In this document: positions 6,266 through 13,759 of the stretch, piece after piece | Numbering within the stretch: the first letter of the stretch is position 1 | Layout: each line of letters begins with the position of its first letter | Assembly (NCBI GenBank): GCA_002358575.1 | Contig: DEPD01000089.1 | Location: 1-26,470, forward strand | Source: Lachnospiraceae bacterium UBA3401 | GTDB lineage: Bacteria; Bacillota; Clostridia; Lachnospirales; Lachnospiraceae | Direction: 5' to 3' | DNA length: 26,470 nt | The notes under the pieces: model-generated | Databases searched by the model: none | What the model saw: only the letters and a program-made list of their open reading frames with translations | Told to the model about the DNA's origin: nothing | Made by a program: the position numbers and the translations under genes

Positions 6266-7562
6266 TATGGAAATGAGTACAGTGGAGGACGTGCTGGAGT
6301 CGCTTGCAAGAACGCAGAAAGGGAATGTGAAATCCTCCATCGAAAACTGCATGACTATTTTATACAGAGATCCGGTATTGAAAGATGCCATATGCAAAAA
6401 TGAGCTGACAAATAAAATTGATATTATAAAGCAGCTATTGTGGAAACGGAATGGAAGTTGCATTACCGATGTAGATATGTACCAAATCCAGCGATACATA
6501 GAAACAAATTATGGAATTTCCAGTGATAAGGCAATTAACAAGGCAGTCAGCATTGTGGCAAGTGAAAAAAGTTATCACCCAATCAGAAATTTTCTTGAAG
6601 CCTTACATTGGGATGGGAAAAACAGAATTTCAAGTCTGTTATCTCGTTTTCTTGGAACAGATGATAATGAATATACAAGGGAAATTATGCGGCTTTTGAT
6701 GATGGCGGCAATACACCGGATTTATGAGCCGGGATGTAAGTTTGAGATTATGGTCTGCCTTGTGGGTGGTCAGGGTGCAGGAAAGTCTACATTTTTCCGT
6801 TTCCTTGCTGTCAATGATGAGTGGTTTACAGATGATTTGAAACGTATGGATGATGAAAATGTTTACAGCAAAATGCAGGGGCATTGGATTATTGAAATGT
6901 CGGAAATGCTTGCCACTGTCAATGCAAAAAGCATTGAAGATATTAAATCATTTTTGAGCAGACAGAAAGAAACATACCGTATTCCGTATCAGACTTATGC
7001 GGAGGACAGACCAAGACAGTGTATTTTTGTCGGCACATCAAATAATCTTGATTTTCTGCCGTTGGATAGGACAGGAAACAGAAGATTTGCGCCTGTTATG
7101 GTTCATCAGGAGCGTGTGGAGAAACATATTCTTGAGAATGAAAAGGAGTCGAGAGAATATATTGTGCAGGCATGGGCGGAGGCTATGGTTATCTATAAAA
7201 ATTGTCCACATGAATTGAAGCTGTCAAAGGCAATGGAAGAATATCTGAAGGAGATACAGAAACAGTTTATGCCAGAAGATACAAAGGTTGGAATTATTCA
7301 GGCGTGGTTGGACGATTGTACAGACGAATATGTATGCAGCGAGATGATTTACAGAGAAGCATTGCGACATGAGTACGAAGAACCGAAACAATGGGAGATT
7401 AAGGAAATTAACAGCATTATGAATACCTGTATTGACGGGTGGGAGAAAATCAGTTCTCACAGGTTCGGAAAGTATGGATTGCAGCGTGGCTGGAAACGAA
7501 GAACCAATATGCAGGGATTTTCACCGTTGCCGGAGAATGCGAAGACACCTTTTAAGGAATAA
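6204..7562 (+). CDS. VapE/VirE-type P-loop helicase-like protein
   Basis: A 452-residue protein from the TTG at 6204 (431 residues if the ATG at 6267, just after the primase stop, is used; the TTG has a GGTGGAGG site at close spacing). Residues 120-400 match the virulence-associated protein E family: HPIRNFLEALHWDGKNRI, then Walker A GGQGAGKST (188-196), a Walker B-like strand HWIIEMSEM, and sensor-like VGTSNN and DRTGNRRFAPV. These proteins are SF3-like ATPases that work with a primase in replication of phages and islands. It forms an overlapping pair with the CHC2 gene. The N-terminal 60 residues, in the overlap zone, fit a former continuation of the primase. Confidence 0.85.
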   Translation: MQQKSAQAENELWDAVGEALDMEMSTVEDVLESLARTQKGNVKSSIENCMTILYRDPVLKDAICKNELTNKIDIIKQLLWKRNGSCITDVDMYQIQRYIETNYGISSDKAINKAVSIVASEKSYHPIRNFLEALHWDGKNRISSLLSRFLGTDDNEYTREIMRLLMMAAIHRIYEPGCKFEIMVCLVGGQGAGKSTFFRFLAVNDEWFTDDLKRMDDENVYSKMQGHWIIEMSEMLATVNAKSIEDIKSFLSRQKETYRIPYQTYAEDRPRQCIFVGTSNNLDFLPLDRTGNRRFAPVMVHQERVEKHILENEKESREYIVQAWAEAMVIYKNCPHELKLSKAMEEYLKEIQKQFMPEDTKVGIIQAWLDDCTDEYVCSEMIYREALRHEYEEPKQWEIKEINSIMNTCIDGWEKISSHRFGKYGLQRGWKRRTNMQGFSPLPENAKTPFKE

Positions 7563-7618
7563 ATGACAGAATGGGTTTTTTTGTACTTTGGGTATCTTCA
7601 TATTTTCGATTTGCTGTA

Positions 7619-7638
7619 TGCCAACAAATTGGTTGGCA
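7619..7638. repeat. Inverted repeat TGCCAAC-N6-GTTGGCA
   Basis: Perfect 7-bp arms (7619-7625, 7632-7638) in the non-coding region between the VapE-type gene and the ParM-like gene. It could be an operator or part of an origin; nothing decides between these. Confidence 0.5.
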
Positions 7639-7712
7639 GAACAAAACGAGAATAACGAAGTTACCCAGACATCAGAAAGAGCGGCAGTATATTTTAAACT
7701 CTTTTTTATCCG

Positions 7713-7805
7713 GTTTACAGGGCGCGTTTACATTTTTGTAAACGGTGAGTTTACAGCGGAATATAAGAAAATCAAGGCTTTCAGCCATTTGTAAACGGTG
7801 TAAAC
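7713..7805. repeat. Six-copy GTTTACA iteron-like cluster
   Basis: GTTTACA occurs at 7713, 7726 and 7749, and its complement TGTAAAC at 7737, 7790 and 7799, six copies in 93 bp. Two of the complement copies extend to TGTAAACGGTG. Copies at 7726-7732 and 7737-7743 form a hairpin-capable palindrome. The 295-bp gap 7563-7857 holds no convincing gene. Lying after the replication genes and directly before parM, the cluster is a candidate replication origin (iterons) or a ParR-bound centromere and promoter region. Confidence 0.65.
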
Positions 7806-7857
7806 AGAAAAAACTGAAAACGCAATAACAAGATTAACAATAATATGGAGGACATTT

Positions 7858-8787
7858 ATGATGCAGAAATATAGCAACAACACAAAAATCATTATTGGGC
7901 TGGATCATGGTTACGGAAATATTAAGACAGCGCACAGGATATTCAGGACAGGCGTAGAATGTTTTGAGGAAGAACCGATTGTCAGCATGAATTATATCAA
8001 GTATAAGGATAAGTATTATGTGATAGGGGAAAACCATTTGATTTATCAGGGCAACAAGACAGATTCTCTGGATTTCTTTATCCTTACGTTGGCAGGTTTG
8101 GCGGAGGAACTGAAATTCCGAGGGTTGCATGAGGCAAAAGTGGTGCTGGCTGTCGGACTTCCTCTTGCTTGGGCGAAAAGTCAGGCAACGGATTTTAAGA
8201 AATATTTGATGCAGGAGCAGGAGTTGTTCTTTTCATTTCGCAAAGAAAATTACAGGGTGCATTTGTGCGGAGTGGAAGTATTTCCGCAGGGATTTGCGGC
8301 GGTGTGCAATGCTGGTTTGATGAAAGGTTTTAATATGATAGCGGATATCGGAAATGGCACGATGAACGTGATGCAGATTATTGACGGCAGACCATTAGAG
8401 AAAAGTCTTGTGACGGATAAATTCGGTGTTTCGATCTGTATGAAGGAAATACAAAAAGAACTGTCAAAATCAGCAGGGGAAAGTATACCGGAGGTTATGA
8501 TTGAACCGATGCTGATAAATGGGTTACAGGGCAGGACGGATGACGTTGCAAAAATAGTTGGTCGGATTGCGGAGCGATATGCAGGAGATATTTTAAAGAG
8601 GTTAATTGATTATGGATATAAGGAAAATCTGGTGCATCTTTATGTGATTGGCGGGGGCGGCTGCCTGCTCAGGCATTACAATAATATTGCATCGAAGGGG
8701 AATGTAACATTTATTGAGGATATCTGCGCCAATGCAAAATGGTATGAATATCTTGCAATGCAGAAACAGCGCAGACAGGCGGTATAG
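7858..8787 (+). CDS. ParM/StbA-like actin-family segregation ATPase
   Basis: A 309-residue actin-fold protein. It shows the phosphate-1 loop IIIGLDHGYGNIKTA (residues 11-25), the phosphate-2 segment MIADIGNGTMNVM (160-172) and the adenosine-binding loop VIGGGGCLL (263-271), the plan of plasmid ParM/StbA and archaeal Ta0583-like proteins. The ATG at 7858 (or 7861) follows GGAGGA (7847-7852). ParM filaments push plasmid copies apart when bound by a ParR adaptor at a centromere. The next gene is small and RHH-like and could be that adaptor. Its presence in an integrating element suggests that the excised circle replicates and is segregated. Confidence 0.85.
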   Translation: MMQKYSNNTKIIIGLDHGYGNIKTAHRIFRTGVECFEEEPIVSMNYIKYKDKYYVIGENHLIYQGNKTDSLDFFILTLAGLAEELKFRGLHEAKVVLAVGLPLAWAKSQATDFKKYLMQEQELFFSFRKENYRVHLCGVEVFPQGFAAVCNAGLMKGFNMIADIGNGTMNVMQIIDGRPLEKSLVTDKFGVSICMKEIQKELSKSAGESIPEVMIEPMLINGLQGRTDDVAKIVGRIAERYAGDILKRLIDYGYKENLVHLYVIGGGGCLLRHYNNIASKGNVTFIEDICANAKWYEYLAMQKQRRQAV

Positions 8788-8802
8788 AAATGGGGTTATA
8801 GA

Positions 8803-9252
8803 ATGAGAAAGACCTATAAATGCAGTAATATAAAATTCTGCATGGAAGATGAAAACCAGCGCAGGACATGGGAATATTTGCAGGGAATGACAAGAAAAGA
8901 TGGTTCTTATGGAAAGATACTTTCTGATGCGTTTGTAGCGGTTCTTGACGGGCATGTACAGTTTGAAACTGATAGTGTGGTGCGTGATTCCGCTATTCTA
9001 TCGGGGCAGGATACATATATTTTCGGGAAGATGCTGGATAGAGCGTTGGAACAAAAATTTCATGAAATGCTACAAGAGATTCAGAAGGTTTTAGAGGAGC
9101 AGATCAGAGATAGTTTCAGTGAGTATATCTCAGTAGTTCATTCCAATGCAGAAAAGCCTATGGAAAAGACTGGTGCGGACGGAATGGAGCAGATGCAGGA
9201 GCCGAAATTATCTGAGGATATGATGGCGTTTGCATTTGCAATGGGCGAATAG
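8803..9252 (+). CDS. ParR-like candidate adaptor protein, 149 aa
   Basis: A 149-residue protein starting 15 bp after the ParM-like gene. Residues 8-50 (NIKFCMEDENQRRTWEYLQG then GSYGKILSDAFVAVLDG) resemble the strand-helix-helix DNA-binding start of ParR proteins. The middle is a helix (KMLDRALEQKFHEMLQEIQK, EEQIRDSF) and the tail is acidic (SEDMMAFAFAMGE), like the C-terminal peptide by which ParR contacts ParM. The identification rests on position and fold pattern rather than a recognised signature. Repeated TTCGGTAC sites follow directly (9255-9334) and might be its target. Confidence 0.6.
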   Translation: MRKTYKCSNIKFCMEDENQRRTWEYLQGMTRKDGSYGKILSDAFVAVLDGHVQFETDSVVRDSAILSGQDTYIFGKMLDRALEQKFHEMLQEIQKVLEEQIRDSFSEYISVVHSNAEKPMEKTGADGMEQMQEPKLSEDMMAFAFAMGE

Positions 9253-9254
9253 GC

Positions 9255-9334
9255 GGTTCCGAAATTTTATATTCGGTACTAAATTCTGAAAAGGAAGCCT
9301 ATTGAACGGTACCGAAAAGCTTAAATTCGGTACT
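9255..9334. repeat. Four TTCGGTACT-type repeats, two inverted pairs
   Basis: Copies: GGTTCCGAA (9255-9263, complement orientation), TTCGGTACT (9272-9280), GGTACCGAA (9308-9316, complement) and TTCGGTACT (9326-9334). Each pair is an inverted repeat separated by 8-9 AT-rich bases, and the pairs recur after 53-54 bp. It lies immediately behind the ParR-like gene and before the oriT-like region; it may be a centromere, an operator or a relaxosome protein site. Confidence 0.6.
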
Positions 9335-9360
9335 GTTGCCCAAAACGAATGACGGCTGTA

Positions 9361-9521
9361 TTCTGCCGGAATGAGCAGTCTGTCGGATGGTTTTTCCGGC
9401 AGAACACGGATGCCGTCAGGCAGACGGTATTTGCCAGCGGCAAATACTACCCTCGGAGAGCGCCTTACTTCTGATGCGTATGCGTCAGAAGTAATAAGGC
9501 GTTACTTTTGACAAAAGTAAC
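9361..9521. other. Putative oriT of MobV relaxase
   Basis: A non-coding region dense in inverted repeats directly before the MobV gene: 11-bp arms (9361-9371/9394-9404), 9-bp arms around AGC (9427-9435/9439-9447), a long imperfect hairpin (CGCCTTA 9461-9467 and CTTCTGA 9468-9474 pairing with TCAGAAG 9485-9491 and TAAGGCG 9495-9501), and 9-bp arms GTTACTTTT/AAAAGTAAC (9501-9509/9513-9521). The AAGTAA-N7-TTACTT arrangement at 9489-9507 resembles the nick region of MobV oriTs such as pMV158, where cleavage falls before TTA. The nick position is inferred, not shown. Together with 9255-9334 this covers the 319-bp gap before the relaxase. Confidence 0.65.
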
Positions 9522-9571
9522 AAACCGTAGTTAGTCTTTATACATAAAAATATGAGAAAGAGAGTGGTGCA

Positions 9572-10936
9572 TTGGCGGCAAAAACAATTTCTTTTCCAAA
9601 AGGGAAAGGGCATCTTACACATAACAACAGGGATTTTATCTGCAATAATGTGGTGCCGGAAAGAACAGCTTGGAACCGGACTTACATACAGGAACCGTTA
9701 AAGGATGCATATGAGAAATGCTTTGGACAGGCACTCAGGGATTATAATGCGGCGCAGAAGCGTAAGGATAGGCAGAAAGACGATTATCTGAAAGAGATAG
9801 AAAATTCCGGCAACAAGGAAAAGACATTTTATGAAAATATCGTACAGATAGGAAAAAAGACGGATACTCCAGTTGCAGACGAAAACGGTGTGTTGACGGA
9901 GGATGCAAAAGCGGCGATAGCGGTCTTGGAGCAATATGCAAGGACGTTTCAGGAACGTAATCCGAATCTATATTTATTTAACTGTGTGATGCATTTGGAC
10001 GAGGCAACGCCGCACCTGCATATAGATTATATCCCTGTGGCTCATGGATATAAAAAAGGCATGAAAACACGCAACAGCCTGACAAAAGCATTCCAGCAGA
10101 TGGGATTTGCAAAGGCTGTCAGCAGAAAGCAGAATGAAACGGTTGCGTGGCAGGAACGGGAGAGGGAGTATCTGACAGAACTGTGCAGGGAGCAGGGGAT
10201 TGAAATAGAAGTCCTCGGTATACAGAGGGATAACCTGTCGCTGCCAGAATATAAGGCGGCAATGCGTGAGGTGGAGCAGTTGGAACAGCAGGCAGTGGTG
10301 CTGGATAAGCGGAATGAGGCTCTTGAACAGCAGAATGATGATTTTGCGCAGAAAACATCGGAACTTTGCGGACAGGTGCAGGAAATGGAGGCGCAAAATA
10401 ATGAGCTGGTTTTACAGGCACAGAAACTTACAGAGCAGATTGAGGAAGCGGAGGCAAAAGAGAAAGCGGCGAAGGAAGTACTTGCGAAACATGATTTAAG
10501 GGCGGAAACATTTAAAATGATTTCAAAGGAAGTGGCAGCGGAAACAAAAAGTATGAAAAGTGTTGCTGTTCCTGTGACAAATCTTTTCGGCAGCGAAGAA
10601 TGTGTCAAAGTAAAGAAAAGCGACTGGAATAAAATACTGGATGCTTTCAACAAGGCAGTATCAAGAAATCATCTTTTGGAAAAGTATGAGAAGAAGATTT
10701 CTGGTTTGGAGCGGAAGATAGATACGCTTACTGAGCAAGTCGAAAAATTAAAACGGTTTGTAGCATCGAGGGGACTTGGAGAGGCGTTTGTAGAATTTGT
10801 AAAATCGCTTGCACCAAAGACAATGAAACAGCGATTGGAGGACGCAAAATCAGAGGCAGATGTGCATAACAGACAAAAGGAAATGCCAGAAAGGGGGCAG
10901 GCAGAAAAATGTAAGCGATGGCAACAGGAAATGTAA
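9572..10936 (+). CDS. mobV: MobV-family relaxase (Mob/Pre plasmid recombination protein)
   Basis: A 454-residue relaxase. Motif I HLTHNNRDF is at residues 14-22, containing HNxR, and the metal-binding motif HLDEATPHLHIDY is at 141-153, with His141, His148 and His150. The catalytic domain ends near residue 210; the rest is coiled coil (about 225-300 and 355-385; EQLEQQAVVLDKRNEALEQQ). The TTG start at 9572 follows GAGAAAGAGAG. MobV enzymes nick oriT and lead the strand into a helper conjugation channel; the structured region just upstream is the likely substrate. No secretion system is encoded in the visible element, so transfer would depend on a co-resident conjugative element. Confidence 0.9.
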   Translation: MAAKTISFPKGKGHLTHNNRDFICNNVVPERTAWNRTYIQEPLKDAYEKCFGQALRDYNAAQKRKDRQKDDYLKEIENSGNKEKTFYENIVQIGKKTDTPVADENGVLTEDAKAAIAVLEQYARTFQERNPNLYLFNCVMHLDEATPHLHIDYIPVAHGYKKGMKTRNSLTKAFQQMGFAKAVSRKQNETVAWQEREREYLTELCREQGIEIEVLGIQRDNLSLPEYKAAMREVEQLEQQAVVLDKRNEALEQQNDDFAQKTSELCGQVQEMEAQNNELVLQAQKLTEQIEEAEAKEKAAKEVLAKHDLRAETFKMISKEVAAETKSMKSVAVPVTNLFGSEECVKVKKSDWNKILDAFNKAVSRNHLLEKYEKKISGLERKIDTLTEQVEKLKRFVASRGLGEAFVEFVKSLAPKTMKQRLEDAKSEADVHNRQKEMPERGQAEKCKRWQQEM

Positions 10937-10963
10937 ATTTTAAAGGAAAGAGAGGAACAGACA

Positions 10964-11317
10964 ATGAATTTAATTTATGAGAAATGTGGAGATTATTTGA
11001 TTCCAAACTTAATACCTGATCCAGAGCCAGAGGGAGAACTGCGAAAATTTGGTTTGATGCGGAAATCTTATTTGGAGAACCATAGACGGGGCATTTATGC
11101 AGGGCTGCTGTTATCGGGCAAATTAAAGAAGCATCTGCTTATGATACAGGGGCAGGCAGAGGAAAGATTTGATTTGCTTGTGGAGCAGATGGCAGAGAGG
11201 GAAGGTGTGACGGAGAAGTTAAAAGCACAGAATCAGATACTTTGGGTTCGGAGAATAAATAATATTCGGACGAGGGCAGAGGAAATAGTGAGGGAAGAGA
11301 TAATTTATATATTATAG
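10964..11317 (+). CDS. tnpV: TnpV family transposon-encoded protein
   Basis: A 117-residue protein with the TnpV pattern: GLMRKSYLENHRRGIYAGLL (residues 30-49), LLSGKLKKHLLMIQGQAEERF, EREGVTEKLKAQNQ and the closing NNIRTRAEEIVREEIIY. TnpV is named from the Clostridium transposon Tn4451 group, and its function is not known; it is common next to MobV-type relaxases on Firmicute mobilizable elements. The start follows AAAGAGAGGAA (10944-10954). It ends the mobilization block; 146 bp of non-coding DNA with a good promoter follow before the restriction operon. Confidence 0.85.
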   Translation: MNLIYEKCGDYLIPNLIPDPEPEGELRKFGLMRKSYLENHRRGIYAGLLLSGKLKKHLLMIQGQAEERFDLLVEQMAEREGVTEKLKAQNQILWVRRINNIRTRAEEIVREEIIYIL

Positions 11318-11398
11318 CCGAGGACAGGGGATGACGTGTAGCTGTACCTTGTTGTATTTGAGGTAAGAATATTATGTGAAATTATTTTTAAAATATAC

Positions 11399-11427
11399 TT
11401 GCTATTATTCCAAAGCTGGAATATAAT
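11399..11427 (+). promoter_or_regulatory. Promoter of the restriction operon with internal palindrome
   Basis: TTGCTA (11399-11404), a 17-bp spacer and TATAAT (11422-11427), 37 bp before the HTH gene. The spacer holds TATTCC-AAAGCT-GGAATA (11406-11423), and TGAC-AG-GTCA (11431-11440) follows the -10. Either could be an operator for the small HTH protein encoded first in the operon. Confidence 0.65.
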
Positions 11428-11463
11428 ATATGACAGGTCAAGTCGTGAACACGGAGGATGGAT

Positions 11464-11655
11464 ATGGAATACTTAACAGTAAAAGAAACAGCTCAAAAGT
11501 GGGGTATTTCCGGAAGAAGAATAAACACATTGTGTAATGAAGGCAGAATAGCAGGTGCAGAGAAAAAGGGGCTTATGTGGCTGATACCAAAGGATGCCGA
11601 AAAACCTGCTGATTTGAGATATGGCAAAAAACAAATGACTGAGGAGAACAAATAA
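11464..11655 (+). CDS. Small HTH (excisionase/MerR-like) protein of restriction operon
   Basis: A 63-residue protein with a MerR/HTH_17-like domain: MEYLTVKETAQKWGISGRRI (residues 1-20), a second helix INTLCNEGRI, and the wing AGAEKKGLMWLIPKDAEKP. The ATG at 11464 is preferred over 11458 because GGAGG (11453-11457) would directly abut the latter. Its stop abuts the hsdM start. Such small HTH genes often lead type I restriction operons in Firmicutes and may control timing so that methylation precedes restriction, analogous to C proteins; this role is inferred. It is not linked to an integrase, so excisionase function is unlikely. Confidence 0.75.
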   Translation: MEYLTVKETAQKWGISGRRINTLCNEGRIAGAEKKGLMWLIPKDAEKPADLRYGKKQMTEENK

Positions 11656-13758
11656 ATGGCGAATTTAGCAATCGATGTGATGTGGGATGATAGCCCTGTA
11701 GATGTTACAGCAGAGGCAAACTTTATATGGAGTATTGCGAACAAATTACGAGGTTCTTATATGCCCGATAAATATGGTGACGTTATTATCCCTATGACGA
11801 TTATTAGACGTTTTGAATGTGCTTTGCTTGATGATGAAGTGAAAAGAAAAGATGTTATTGATACTTTTAAACAGAATCCAAACTACCCAGAAAAAGCATT
11901 ATTCAGAAAATCAGGTTTTCAATTTTATAATACCAGTGATTATACGTTACAGGAGCTTTGCAACGATGCTGACCATGTGGCAGCGAATTTTAGGGCATAT
12001 ATAGCAGGATTTTCTGCAAATGTGCAGGACATTTTGAAAGAGCTGGAAATGGAGCAGCATATCAATAAGATGGACAAGGATGGATGCCTGTATTCTGTGG
12101 TCAAAGCGTTTTCAGAACTGGATTTAAGCCCAAGAACTTTTGACAGTATCAAAATGGGATACATATTTGAAAATCTCATAGGCAGATTCTATCAAAATGT
12201 GGATGCCGGACAGTTTTATACAGGCAGGGATATTATTAAATTGTTGGTATCGCTTTTGATTTCGGAGGGATGCGATGACATTTTTGATGCGGGGAAGATA
12301 ATAACAGTCTGTGATCAGGCATGTGGTACAGGTGGTATGCTTTCAACAGCATACAGCTATCTCAAGCATTATAATCCTTCTGCGGATGTGCGGTTGTTTG
12401 GACAGGAGATGATGGGGCAGTCTTATGCAGTAGGTCTGGCGGAGATGCTGATTAAAGGACAGAATGCCGAGAACTTTCGCCATGCGGATACCTTAAAAGA
12501 GGACTGTTTTGAAGGTACAAAAATGCGGTTCTTAATTGAGAATCCACCTTTTGGTACACCGTGGTCTGGAAAGGACGCAAAGGCAGGACAGGAAGATGCT
12601 GTAAATGCTGAATATGCAAAAAGATTTCATGGACGGTGGGGCGCAGGTCTTCCAAGCGGTGGTGATTCACAGCTTTTATTTTTGCAGTCAGCAGTTGCGA
12701 AGCTGGATGACCAACAAGGAAGGGCAGCCATTATTGAAAATGGTTCTCCGCTTTTTACAGGCGGTACAGCATCAGGAGAATCACAGGTAAGAAGATGGCT
12801 ATTGGAGAATGATTTGATTGAGGCGATAATCCAAATGCCGACAGAACTGTTTTACAATACAGGTATCAGCACTTATGTGTGGATATTGTCAAAAAACAAA
12901 AGAAAAGAGAGAGTAGGAAAGATTCAGCTTATAGATGCCTCTGGTATCTGCCATAAACTGCGTAAGCCTTTGGGCAACAAGAAAAATGAATTTAGTCCAG
13001 AGGACAGAAAGAAGATAACAGAATTATATGCCAACTTTATAGAAAATGAGTACAGTAAAATTTATGATAATACGGAGTTTATTTACAAAGAGTATGCAGT
13101 AATGCAGCCTTTACAGAGAAGCTATTCTATTACAGAGGATAGTATACAGGCAATGCTACGGCAGGGTACGTTAAAAAATCTGTGGGATGAAATAAAAGTA
13201 GCGCAGTTGGAGGAATTGGGAACTACGATTACAGGGAAAGAACAGAAAGCACTTGATAATTTTTATAAGAACAGGCCAGTGTATGATGCAATCCTTGATG
13301 CACTGCAATCGTCGGTATCCGATCAGAAATGGCTTTCTCCCGATGAATTTATGCCAGTAATAACAGAAATTCTTTCAGATGTAGCGGATAATAAGACAAT
13401 ACAGAAGATTGCAGATGGTCTTTCAGTTAGGGATAAGGAAGCGGTAATTCAAAGGGATAAGAAAGGGAACATTCTGTTTGATAAGTCTACGAAAGATTCG
13501 GAAATCGTAAAGGTAGAAGAAGATATTGATTCTTATATGGAAAGGGAAGTGCTGCCCCATATACCGGATGCTGTGGCATTTTGGGAAGAGGATCTTGAAG
13601 CGAAGAATCCTGTTATCAGGACAGGTGCGGAGATTCCCTTTACAAGATATTTTTATAGGTATCAGCAGCCGACACCAAGTGAGGAACTGGAAGCCAGATT
13701 TAGTGAATTGGAGTTGGCAGTTAGTGAACGCGTGGCTAGGCTGTTTGGGGGTAAGTGA
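11656..13758 (+). CDS. hsdM: Type I restriction-modification methyltransferase subunit HsdM
   Basis: A 700-residue adenine-N6 methyltransferase. The helical N-terminal domain (residues 20-190) contains WSIANKLRGSYMPDKYGDVI. The SAM-binding motif DQACGTGGML is at 220-229 and the catalytic NPPF at 296-299. The target loop and C-terminal helical extension (from about 480) make it longer than the classic 500-residue HsdM, as in the large Firmicute subgroup. It is the first catalytic gene of the hsdM-hsdS-TIR-hsdR operon; hsdS begins one base after its stop, indicating coupled translation. With HsdS it methylates one asymmetrical bipartite site, protecting the host. Confidence 0.95.
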   Translation: MANLAIDVMWDDSPVDVTAEANFIWSIANKLRGSYMPDKYGDVIIPMTIIRRFECALLDDEVKRKDVIDTFKQNPNYPEKALFRKSGFQFYNTSDYTLQELCNDADHVAANFRAYIAGFSANVQDILKELEMEQHINKMDKDGCLYSVVKAFSELDLSPRTFDSIKMGYIFENLIGRFYQNVDAGQFYTGRDIIKLLVSLLISEGCDDIFDAGKIITVCDQACGTGGMLSTAYSYLKHYNPSADVRLFGQEMMGQSYAVGLAEMLIKGQNAENFRHADTLKEDCFEGTKMRFLIENPPFGTPWSGKDAKAGQEDAVNAEYAKRFHGRWGAGLPSGGDSQLLFLQSAVAKLDDQQGRAAIIENGSPLFTGGTASGESQVRRWLLENDLIEAIIQMPTELFYNTGISTYVWILSKNKRKERVGKIQLIDASGICHKLRKPLGNKKNEFSPEDRKKITELYANFIENEYSKIYDNTEFIYKEYAVMQPLQRSYSITEDSIQAMLRQGTLKNLWDEIKVAQLEELGTTITGKEQKALDNFYKNRPVYDAILDALQSSVSDQKWLSPDEFMPVITEILSDVADNKTIQKIADGLSVRDKEAVIQRDKKGNILFDKSTKDSEIVKVEEDIDSYMEREVLPHIPDAVAFWEEDLEAKNPVIRTGAEIPFTRYFYRYQQPTPSEELEARFSELELAVSERVARLFGGK

Positions 13759-13759
13759 T

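Noticed and set aside
7588..7794. 68-codon open frame between the VapE-type and ParM-like genes
   Set aside because: No ribosome binding site, hydrophobic and unlike any family, and it runs across the GTTTACA repeat cluster; most likely non-coding.
10042..10653. Minus-strand serine/cysteine-rich frame of 203 codons
   Set aside because: Antisense image of the MobV coiled coil; composition is explained by the opposite strand.
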